A DNA stretch of 64,000 nt from Mytilisepta virgata. Lineage: Eukaryota; Mollusca; Bivalvia; Mytilida; Mytilidae. Shown here piece by piece: positions 33,971 through 46,800 of this stretch. The translations under genes were made by a program, and so were the position numbers. The stretch's first letter is position 1; each line of letters begins with the position of its first letter. The notes below the pieces were generated by a model, which worked only from the letters and a program-made list of their open reading frames with translations, was not told the DNA's origin and did not search any database. Location: assembly GCA_028015205.1 (NCBI GenBank), contig CM051514.1, positions 44,222,150 through 44,286,149 of the forward strand. The letters run 5' to 3'.

Positions 33971-36195
33971 GTCTTTCTTTGCTTTGACCAATTGAATTCC
34001 TACTCTTTTCAACACTTTGAAATTTTAAAGATGGGCTGGTGTCCATGGAATAACAAGACAGTACATAATTATGTACACTGTATATAGAGAGAATGTTATG
34101 ACAGTTTTTGTAATCATGTGACTCCTATGCTCCTATAATTTCTTTCTATTTTCCAACCATACATCGTACCATTAATAACAGTATATCACAGGTCAAATTT
34201 TTCCATTAATTTAATATAACGGAGGAGATCAATGATATCATAATTTTCCCTTCAGAAAATGAATTTATAGAAGCTGCTCTTAATTACATTATAACGGAGA
34301 TGATCGTAAGATCAAACACCCTAGGCTATGTAATGAACGAAATACAGTATCGGTTATTGCAATGAAGTTATAATTAAATGAAATACAATTCTTTAATACC
34401 AATTTTGATGCACAAAGTGTGCACATTTCGTCGATTTACGACCCATCAGTTGTACCAAAATGTTGAAAAACCAAAGCAACAATCCAAAAAGTTGAAGAGC
34501 AAATTAACAAATGCCAAAATGACCAAAATCTTAAAAGCGAAAACCATATAAGGACAGAACTATGCAAGAAAATAGAATAATGGCTTAAGCACGTAGATTT
34601 GGACGAAGGTTGCACATTAAGATGAAGGATGTTTGATAATTGTCTATGAGAAACTTGCACATATATTTTGACGTTAAGATGGAATATGTGGAATAAATGT
34701 GCATGAGATACTAAACCAGTAGTGAAAAAAAACATTAAACTACTGTCAGGACACCTCAGTTCGTGCAATAGATTTTTAAAAATGTGAATATCTTTATCAA
34801 TATGAATTGTCTAGTCACTTGGGTGAAAGATGCATTAACTGAAACTGAAACAATTTAACTTACCTGACTTTATTCAACCATGTCTTCCAGAGAAACAAAA
34901 AAAGTCTGCCTATGGAATTTTCAATGTAAAATGGAGATAACTCTTCCTATGAGATTTTATAAAATTAAGTGTTACAACCCCCAGTGTTTCATAAAATATG
35001 CACAAAGCACATTAAAAATATTTAAAATAACAGTTTTACAAATTTTAGGATAGGTCTGAATCGATAAATTCAAATTATTAATTTTTTGATAGTTTCAAGT
35101 GCATTAATTTTTCTATTGGTAATTCATCCTTCAGAATTCTTTGTGAGGTATACAAACATAACCTTTATAAACAACTTTACAATTTTTAGGTTTTCTTTGA
35201 CGACTCAAAAAGGTTAATTAACCAACAAAATATTGTCTAATAATTCATACGTGTAGACTTTCAAAATGCAAAAAAAAAAAAAAATCATTTTATAAACTGA
35301 GGTGTCAGGCAGTAGTGAACATCACTTTTACAACTACATGTATTATTGAGACTAATGGTTTATTGTTTAGCTCCTGGCCTAGGATTTAGGGGGACGGTTG
35401 AGTGTTCACAAACATGTTTAACCCCGCCACATTCTTTATTTGCTTGTCCCAGAGACAAAGACATTGTATTTTCAGTGGCTGTATATTGTTTACATATATA
35501 GTTTATTTTGGATTTGTGGTTACTTGTATTAAATTTTTTTGTACCGTTGTATTTCGGACCATTTTGTGTTTGTGTTGTGTTGGCAGTTGCTATTTCATAT
35601 TCTTATCCCAAAATCTTGTAATACACATTGTTTTACATGCAGAGGCGATTGCTGGTAAACACATGTATGTCATCTTTCCTCGTATGCTAACTATGTTTAG
35701 GATGTTCTGAATTAGGTGAAGAATAGTTTAACCTTGGGCATTTTGTGTCACTAGACATAGATAATTATCCTTTAACCCATACCTATGGAATAGCAGTTAT
35801 ATATCCTAAACCAAAAGGTCGAATTTGATTTCAGCTTTTAGTGTGAGTTTCATTAACTATGGAGCTGCGAGATTAACTGAGGTTGATCTTTAAACGTTGC
35901 AAAAAATAACTTCATTGATCTAGCGACATGCGTAAAACATTGTTATGGTATTTCCGACACTTTTTGTTAAAAATTAATTTCACCTATATCTGAGCTTTAT
36001 AGGTTTATGACAAATAGGCAAAGGTTTAATCAACCTCTCAAATTGAGATTTTTCTTAGACTAATAAAAATCTATTCATTTGGATCTACTTTTTACACACT
36101 TAATCTTCCTGAAACATGTTTAACCCCGCTGAATTCTATATGCGCATGAACCAGGCGATTTTCTCGTTTTAAAGTAACTCACTTCTATGTTTCAG
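33971..36195. other. Upstream region of the C7orf25-like gene
   Basis: No exon could be identified. Fragments of the dispersed GTTTAACCCCGCCAC repeat lie at about 35390-35700 and 36115-36130. A stretch at about 34415 with GTGCACATTTCGTCGATTTACGA is shared (diverged or reversed) with 18130 and 49885. The missing first exon(s) of the downstream gene should lie here or further left. Confidence 0.35.
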
Positions 36196-39100
36196 CTGCG
36201 AAAACGAAAGAAAACACGTACAGATGTAGACATTAAAGTTCAAGAACATGACCTAAAGAGTAGCAACCTAAGTCACTTTGCAGCAATTATTCATGCAGCG
36301 AACAATTTACCGAAAGTAAGGAAAATACTACGTCCGTTCAGTTGTAAAGATAGGGCCGATAGTATGGTTGTAGATGTCGTTGCTCAAGATGGCCGTGTTT
36401 GGGTGAAGGTCATTGCCAGAAAGGCACAAGCTCTTCATTTGATATGGGCAGGTAAGATAACTGGAATAATGTATAGTGAGAGTTATCTGTACAGTTCGAT
36501 ATGAGTTGTATAGACCTAACTACATATCAATATCGACAGATGCTATTAGAAAGATTAAGACAATCTACAATAATGAAATCAACAGAATATCACCTGACAG
36601 CATCAGAATCAATAGAATTTTTTGTAATAAAAATAAAAAATAAACAAATAAACAAAACATGGATTTAAATTAGTGTGTGACAAATAGAGAATAAATGCAG
36701 AGTCCCTAGTCCTTACTCCTAATTCACCCTCCATCAAATACTACAGAGTCGGGTATTTTTAATTTCCTTCCTCCCTCCATAAAAATCCAGACTTTGTTCT
36801 CCAAGTAAACAAACAATTCCTAAATAAAAAATCGAAAATTGAGACAATGTACAATGTATATATATAGATTCAGATACAGGATTGTTTTTAATATTCAAGC
36901 TCATTTGCTCTAAATATTCTATACAAGTAACTCGGTCATTCTTGATTGCATTTTATAATTCAGTACCGGATATAGGGAGATCAAAGAATAAGCCCTTTCT
37001 ATTACTATTTTTATTGCAGTAGGAAACTTAGTATGGAAAGTAACATGATTAAAACAGAGTGCTGCCAATTCCCAGGATCAATATCCGGTCCCTGATTTAC
37101 ATTTTTATTGAAATATACTTTTTAAACTAATTATTATGCATGATACGTTGAATGCAGTTTTATTTCTGAAAACTTATTTACATTTCCTTTTTACAAATTA
37201 GAACAAATATTCAAATATTTGTTTTTCAGAATTTAATCTGTAAGTACATTAATTGATCGCTTTCCAATTTGACATTTTACTTCCCCAGATTTAGAAGTAA
37301 CGATATACACTGTTATTGTACCTCGTTAGGTATACTATACATTTTTATTCCCCCCGCGACAAAATGTCGGGCGTGGGGCATATTAATTTACCCCTGTTCA
37401 TCCGTCCGTCCGTCCATCCATCCGCCCGTCCGTCCGGATTAGGATACATTGTTGTCCGGCTATCTCCTCCCAAAGTTTTGGTAATGGAGATACAAGTTTA
37501 ATATTTTGTAGGATGTTCATATACATTTTGAAGATGTGCATGGCCTCTGGATTTTTATTTTTTTCAAATATTCTGAAAACGACAGGTAGTTGGACTTAGT
37601 CATTTTTTGGTACTAGCTGCATAAAGAGATCATGGTTTGTCCGGCTATCTCCTCCTACAAATTTGGAGATACATCTTTAATATTTTATAGAATGTTCATA
37701 CATAAAATGGACGTGTGCATGGCCACAGGATATTGATTTCTTTTAAATATTCTGAAAATGACAGGTAGTTGGACTTAGTCATTTTTGCAAGCTGCTTAAA
37801 GAGTTCATCGTTTTTCCGGATATCTCCTCCTACAGTTTTGAAGAAACAGCTTTAATATTTTGTAGGATGTCTCTTGAAAGTTGAAACCTGTTGGCTAGAC
37901 ATGCAGCCCTTCAAGTGTAGCCTTAAGCATAAGAATACATTTTTGTAAAACATATATCATCATACATAGTGTTGAATTTATAATTTTCTGTGGTCAGTCG
38001 GGGGCATCATTTTTGTCTTACCGACAGCGTAACAGTTGCCAAGATTACTATTTGTCAAATCTAAAAAATGTGGAGCTATACTTATGCATATGGCAGGGCA
38101 GAAAAAGGGGGGGGGGCATTGTCCATATCTAGTTTTACGCAGATTTTAACCTGTAAAGTATGTGTAATTATAGTATAACTAATACCAGAAATAAACAACG
38201 CGTGACCGATCTACTTAGTAAATCACGAGTGCGCGCAGCGCACAAGTTATTTACAGCTGTAGTTCGGTCACAAGTTGTTTATTTCTGGTATTTCAATTCA
38301 GCGATTAGTTTTTTTACATTGTACAGAATCTAGCATTTTAGCAGAAATAAATTGTAATAAAACTGACTACATATGCAAAATTTGACCATGTGATTTTAAC
38401 GTGATTTTAATGTGAAAATCACGTGATTATGTTCACGTTATTTTGGTGTGAAACGAGCATAAACGTAATTCTAACGTGAAAACTTTCAAGTAATTATTAC
38501 GTTAAATTAACATGATTCTCATGTGAACAAGCATTAACCTGAAAGTCACGTGAAAAATTAACGTGATTCTCATGTGAACGAGCATTAACGTTAACGTTAA
38601 AGTGAAAAATATAACACGACTTTCATGTTAAAAAAGCAATAACATGAAAATCACGTTAAATTTTTAATAAATATTTTTTTTTTTGAATTGAGCTAATTAC
38701 GTGAATTTCACATGAATCATGTTATATTTTCACACGATTTTCACATTAATTTTTTTTAACATGAGAATCATGTTAAATTTTCACACGATTTTCATGTTAT
38801 TTTTCTTTCACATGATTATCACGTGATATTAACATGATTATCATGTTAAAACTTTTCATGTGATTTTCATGTTATTTTCACATGATTATCACACTGATAT
38901 AACATGATTATCACATGATTTTTTTTTAACGTGAAAATCACATTGTCAAATTTTGCCTGTGTCTTTTGATATCTTTCGCGACAATTGTGACGTCACTTTC
39001 TAGAGTGAAATACTAGCCGTTCTTTTCACATGTGATTTATCAGATTTTCTTTCACTCGGATACAACGGTAGATCACACTTACAATGTAATATAAACCCTA

Positions 39101-40765
39101 TTACATGTGCGCCATTGCGTCTAAACAATCCTTTGCATTTTTTAAATTCATCCTGGGGAACAGGCTGAGTTGTTCATTTCAGCAGCCAGACGTGTGGATT
39201 GCAAATTCATATTCCTACTTAGAAACCAGAGTTAGGTGATAGATTGTCACTTTTTTTCCATATCATATTTATCTAGTATGAAGTATTCCATAATGGTATT
39301 TGTTCAAGTCCTTAGAAATTCGTGGAAGTTGGAAGTATCAATATTAACTTTTATGTTTCTTTCTCTGAAATAGAAAAATATACAGCATTTGATCAGTAAC
39401 CTAAAAAGACAACAGACAGAATCTTGACAATTTACAGTCGAATACCAGTTGTAAAATAGATGATACCTGTTGACATTAACTTTGACTTACTTATTCTGGA
39501 TGACAAAACAGCTTTTATCGTGTGTATTTTAACATTGCTCTCTTCTTTAGAATTATGCATCATTTATTTCTGATATTAAACTCGGTTTGTAGGTAAAGGA
39601 CAGTATGGTGACAGAGATATAGTTCGACAAGCCGAAGACTATCTTAAATGTGCCTCTGAGCATCCCATAAATTTTGTCATACCAGAAGTACACTATGCGT
39701 TTTACAATGAGGTTACCGATTCTATGGCAGGTGCACTTGAAATTATTGGTATTAAGGTTTGGGGTACAAGGATACCAGTTTCCTCGGAGGTTCAGTATCT
39801 TGTTGATACTTCTGCGAATATGTCTGACACCAATTTATCCGATACAGAAAATATTTCTAGCAGTGAAGATTTTGAAAATGACGATAGTAATGACGATGAT
39901 AGTCATATACCTTGTGCTAGTGAGTTTAGATCCAAATGCCAACTGAAACATTTAAAAAATATTCACATATCAGAACGTAATAAAAAGTCGGAAACAGAGG
40001 ATTTAAAACAGTCTGACAATTTAAATGGAAATCTTTCCAGTAATATATGTAGTGCAGAAACCCTATCAGACAATCTGTTCTCTGAAGATCACTGTTCTGA
40101 AACAGATGCCATTAAAACTTGTGAAAAAGATGACACCATAAGAAAAACTTTTCCTTCAGGATACTCTCAGATAACAAAAGACGAAATCCTTTCTCAGATT
40201 CTAGGCAGTGCTCCAGTTTACTCATTTTCAGACAATGAAAACAATGCAGTGATCTGTGATAAAGAAGGTGAAACAGTGAACACCAATCGAGTGAACCTTG
40301 ATATTACCACAATGATAACATTGGTGTCGAGTATAACACACGGTGGATGTAATTTTGTGTTCAAGGAAAAGATTCTGTCCTTACAGGCTGAGGAAGAAAG
40401 AGACTCTCCTGTCCTCCCAGATTTACACAAGTACTTAAAAGGTAAGTCACTCCTCTGGTTGTGTCTTTGTCGTGTGTTTTTTACTGTGTTCCCACAAATT
40501 ATCTTTTGATTTTGATGTTGAGGAATTTGCCCACTGTCTTAGTGTTTCGTTATTCTATTTCCAATATTTATACTCTTTGTGATTCATATGGATTGTCTCA
40601 GGTGACAAATTGGTGTTTTCAAATAACGAAGTACTGACTGTTTATCAGCGTATGGTAAAGGAGTAGAAAAACTTGTTGAATATAAGAGACTTGCAGTAAA
40701 CACACTACTGAAACAGCCTCTAGGTCAAAGGTCTGCTAATTCATCGTAGTTTTGAAGATTTATTG

Positions 40766-40809
<44 letters not shown>

Positions 40810-43800
40810 ACTACTAGTATTGTATATCTGTACATGTACCTTAATGGCTTCTGTAATATGGCATATAGGGGCCCCGGTGGCCAAGTAGTCTAAGTAGTTC
40901 GTCATGACTACTAATGATCTCTAGCATGTCAACACTGAGATTGTGAGTTCGAATCTCACCTGTGGCGGGGTGTGTTCGACTCTGATCTTAATTGACAAGG
41001 ATTGCCAATTTTTGTACTGAAGGTCGGTGGTTCTCTCCGGGTACTCCGGCTTCCTCCACTAATAAAAACTGGCCGCCGCGAATTAGCCAAATATGCTGAA
41101 AACGGCGTAAAACCCCAACTAAACAAACAAATACTATGGCATATAAGTAATTATCAAAAAGCCTAACATGAGATGTTTCGTTTCTACTGTATAACCTAAT
41201 TTGTATATTTATGAAGGGTAATATCATATTATCTGTTCAAGAGATTACTACAAAAAAAAAATAAATTATACAGTACGTTCGTGAATAATAAAAAAAGGAC
41301 GAACAGATACCTTGAAGTAGAGTCGTGATAGTTTGACATTGGAATAGACGGTTAAAACTCCTTTCGTTGAAAGGTTAATGGTTTCCGCTTAGTAGGTAAA
41401 GTTTACTACATAAACAGGTCGACAGTTTTCAACATGTTAGGAACATACCCTTGGATGGGTGTTGATACCTTGAAACCTCTTTTCTTGGACATCTATTTTT
41501 TTAATGGTCTTTTTGAAAAGTGGTAGCAATTACTTGAAAATATGTCCTTTTTAATTCAAAATTGAAATTTAAAAAATTTTTTTTAAAGCTCTTGGAATTT
41601 ACTCCGTATAAAAGAAATTATTCCTCAATTGAGGGGTTACCCCTCGTCTGAACCTTTGTTCCAAACCTGTTTAAGCCGCTCAAGCTCTTATTTTAATTCT
41701 TGCTAGCTATGCTTTAAAATAGTTATGCACAATTACTAGACTAATCTTTTTAATATGTAATACAGCTTGTGTTTTTTATGTTAGTCTTTAAAATAAGTTG
41801 CGTATTACAAAGGAAAATTTGTGTATGGAAATCGGAAAGAAATTTTAGTATTCACCAATTTAAAGAGATAATTAACATTACTGGTTCAACGTATTCATGA
41901 AAAATTAACTCGTTTACTACAACATTACTTTTTAGATTCTTCATCAACTATGCATGAAATTAAATCTGCATCGTAATATTATTTGGTCGTTGAAAATGAA
42001 TGCAGATATTTTAATCAGAATATGTTATTAAGTGAAATGGAAAATCATTTTACCATTGAAGTAGAATATAATAGATTTCAGAAGACTTGGTTCAAATCTA
42101 TTTTATATGTTTGGTGCAAATGAGTTATTTGCGATTTAAACTGCATATAAAACATATATAATTGGATGAGATAAAAGATCAGCTAGTAATTACAAAATCC
42201 AGACGTTAATGATTTCAGTTATAAGATTTTTTATATGAAATGTCATCATTAAACGATTATCTAATAGTGCAACAGATCTTACAAAGTGCAAAAATCATAA
42301 ATTATCATGTTTTGTAAATTAAGTACTGTTGACTTTACAATTTCTTGCTAGTAGATACTTTGTAGGTATCATATTGTCTTTTATATCACGATTCCATAAA
42401 ATGTAACCTGATATCCTGCATTTATCAAAATGCATCATGGTATAATGCGAATTCCTGTAAACCCCACTCTTCCTATTAAACTGTAAAAACCTATCATTTG
42501 CATTTTTCAGGGTACCCAGGGGTATATCCAATACTTAAATAATTAGTGTGCCTTTGTTGCACCAAAGGATGACTCAGAATAAACTCGGAAATTTTGGTTT
42601 TCATATATTATAGATATATTATAGACTTACTGACAGTAGAACGTCAGCTCCACTTGACCTCGATAACGTCGTAGAACAATTACTTTTTCAATTGTGACGT
42701 CAAACTTTTTCCTTGTGATGTCAGAAATTACGGGAATTTGTATGAATTTTAGCAATGGGGGACGCTACTGTTAACTCAGGTATACTAATAGGATAACTAA
42801 TTCAAGAATTTGAATATCGCAAAATATTCAAGGAGTGACCAAAAAACACCTTAATTCACGAATGCGCTCAGCGCATGAGGGAATTATTAGTTTTTTTCCG
42901 GTCACGAGTTGAATATTTTCGATATTCAAATTTTTGAATAAGTTATACTGTTTATTACATTGATAAAATAGACAAAAAATGCCTCAAAAGTGTCATACTT
43001 TCCTTAGATCCCTTTCTGAATCTTTCGACGTCACACACGTTATTTGTTAGCAATGCCCTTGACGACGTTAAATAAAAACCGATCTTTCACTGAGTGAAAA
43101 TATCGAATTTATTTTCACTGGAAATTACCATAAATCACCATCATCAGTGTAATAATCTCGGAAATTTTGGTTTTCATATAGTATAGACTTATTAACAGTA
43201 GAACGCCAGCTCCACTTGACCTCGATGACGTCGTATAACAATTACTTTTTCAATTGTGACGTCAAACTTTTTCCTTGTGATGAGAAATTACCAGAATTTG
43301 TATGAATTTTAGCAATGGCGGACGCTACTGTCAACTCGGGTATTTAGGGGATAACTGTATTATATTTTATCAGTTGCCGATGTAAACCGCTGGTTTTACC
43401 GTCGCAAATTGAGTTTACCTGGCGACGCGTAACGGAGGCAGATAAACGGATATTTGCGATGGTAAAACCACCGGTTTATGTCTGCAACTGATAAAATACA
43501 ATACAGTTATCCCCATTCTAATGCAACCTCCGTTAAACGTTAAAAAATAGAATAAAAAGTAAACAGGAAACGTCAAATGCGTTTGCGCAACGTTGTCGTC
43601 AATGATTCCGACGGTAAACCGTGGATTTTACGCTTGACGTTATCCAATCAAAAAGGACGTTATATGTTATGTTATATAGAATCCCTCATATATTATACTA
43701 ATATATCAAGTCAGAATATTTTGGCTCTGATAATTTTCTGTCTGTCTCAAAATTCACAATTTTGCAACTGACTTAAAATTAACCCTTTTAAATGAAATAA

Positions 43801-46800
43801 TGAGAATTTGTGTGCATCATGTGTTAGGAATAGGAAGAGTTGTCTGTGACGTATTTCTCACAAGTAAATAGATACATGTAACATGTAACAGGATAGGTCA
43901 ACAATGAAGTACAAAGAAATTAACACCATCCAATCAACCGATTCCACTACAAACAATCACATAAAAGAGCACAGAATACAAATATAGAAACAACAGATAG
44001 TCAGGATTGGTACAGACTCTAAACAATGGTGGGATTAAACCGCCTACCCTATCTATCCTGACGCTCTAGTGTATAAAACACACTATAAAATCCTATACAG
44101 TATAATTGGAAACAAAGTGACCTCTAGCCATAACTGAAATAACATCCATTGGATGGTACACAAGTTAGATAGCAAGGTCAGAATGTGCTTGTTTTAACTG
44201 TGAAACTAACTAAGGGCATTCATAGCCACTGGTATTTTTAAAAGGTCTTAAGGTACTTCCAACTTTCTGTGGGCTATTGACAAAATGTTTGCATTTCTTC
44301 GCAGTATGAGATGGGAAAACCAGTTCATGCATGATAAGTCCTTTTATAGCTATAGGAACCAGGTACAAAACATGTATTTAGCTTAAAGATGTCGATAGCT
44401 ATGACATGTGTATAGTACTTTTGCATTTAGCATTAAGTAATTATTGTGTGTCTTTGGTTACCCTTGCCGTGAAAAGTGTGGAAAGCCAAAATTGGATAAT
44501 TAAATGGAATAGTGCAACATTTATCAATTAAAAGCACACATTTTGTTGAAAAGTGCATCTATAATTTAAATACGTTATAGAATGTTGGACTTTCTAGTAA
44601 TGATTTCATATTAATAAAACTTTCATTTACACTTCTTAAAACGGTAGATCTTTGTGGGCATGATATCCGCTACCTGCTGTTTATACACCTGTACATAGGA
44701 TGTATATTAATTAGCTGCTTGTCAGCATGATGATAGTTATTTATTGATAGATATATTTTAAGAAATAAATTACAATCTTATAACGTAAAGATTAATAATG
44801 TACTTTCTCTTTAATATTACATGAGGCATGAAAAGCCAAAGGCCATTCATGTTGTATTAACAAACAAACAAAAAAGAAAGAAAGGTTCAGACAGGTCAAA
44901 AGAAAATCAGATAAGAACAGGCTCTTTACATTCCAGTCTGTTCATACAGATCAAAACAAAATCAGATAAGAACAGGCTCATTAAATTTCAGTCTGTTCGT
45001 ACAGATCAAACCAAAATCAGATAAGAACAGGCTCATTAAATTTCAGTCTGTTCATGCATGTCAATACAAGATCAGATAAGAACAGGTTCATAAAATTCTA
45101 GTCTGTTCATACAGGTCAAAACAAGATTAGATACGGACAGGTACATTAAATTCCAGTCTTTTTTATACAGGTCAAAACAAGATCAGGTAAGAACAGGTTC
45201 ATTAAATTCCAGTCTGTTCATACAGGTCAAATCAAGATCAGATAAGAACGGGTTTATAAAATTCCAGTCTATTCAGGCAGGTCTAAAATAGACAAAATTC
45301 ATGTTGACTAAGTATTTTTCATGCAAAGGTTGAGTAAAAGCTAGATATACTAGTAATTCAGACGTAGGGGTCAAGTGTGACTTAAAGCATTAGTCGGTGG
45401 ATCAAATTGATTTAATTTAAGTATATCACATTCTTGTAGACAAGGAATTGTTTGTGTGTAGAACTGCATTGGACGACTTCCACACTATACTGGATACCTT
45501 GGGCGGAGAAAGTGAGAAACAGAGGGCAAAAGAGTTATTAGAAAAATGTACAGTTGTTTCTGATCAACCCTCACTCAGATCACAGAAACTTCCACAGACA
45601 GGGAAAATACGAGATAGATCCAAGGTAAGTGAAACAGGTGTAGTAGAAATTTTTGGAGTAATATCTATTGATATTGCAAAGTTCAACATGGATAAAGTGT
45701 GATTGAACATTAAAGTAAATGATTTGGCTAATTTATCTGGGTGCATGTTGTGCATGAAATTTGTATAAATTATTAAGAACCACTAAACTTCCATGCCGAA
45801 TAATTGGGATTTGACATATTTCACACATGCTGGTTCTTGATATAAGAAAAGCGACATCAAATAGTTTTGCATAGTGCAACTAGATTGTGTGAAATGTTGC
45901 AAAAGAAAGTGAAAAAAAGACTGAAATGGGGCATTGTACAGTTTCTTATTATGAAAATGAAAGGGTATTGGGTATGCATCATTGTGGCTATATCTCATCA
46001 GTTTAAATATGGTAATAGTTTTTACCATCCAGAACCTATTATGATCCACATTTTCTCTGAAAAAAGACCGGTTTTAAAACTTTTAGCCGAAATCACCAAA
46101 ATATCGTAAAGTGGGTACTAGTATATTTTTGCAATTATATTGTTTTGTTCATGTATTCGATGCACCTTTTCAGCATCGATTGTATTTGTATTCACTAATA
46201 ACTGATATTTTGCAGATAATATTTGGTACTGGGGATCAGTTGAAATGTGTTACAGTATCAGCTAATTCTGGATTTGTACGGGCTGCTGAACACCAGGTAA
46301 GAAAAAAAAGAAAATTGTATTGTTGTACAAAGGGGAATTATGCAGTTTTAACTACAGCAAAAACTATGGAAAATCTGCAGGTTTAAAAGCACAAAAGTCA
46401 ATATCGTTTTAGATCATCAGAAAATATTCTCTAATATGAAATAGACCAACGTAGGAAGATATCAATTAGTAAACAATTAATTCTGAAATTATGAATATTT
46501 GTTCGATTTCTTTGCATGATATTGTTGATACATGTAGAAAAAAAAACAAAAAAAAAGATTTTTACAGGACACATTTTATTTTGATTTAATGAGATTCTAC
46601 TGTCTGACATTTTTTCACTGCTATCACGTAGTCAACATGTAGCAACGAATTCATTCTGAACAGGATGTCATAAGGTACCCGGGCCTTACTAGATTATGAC
46701 CCTAAATTTTACTTTCTTTTTTATGGAAAATAAACGTAGTGTAAAGCCGATATTATATGGACACATCTTTCCTTTCACAGCGTGCATGCGTCATCTATTA

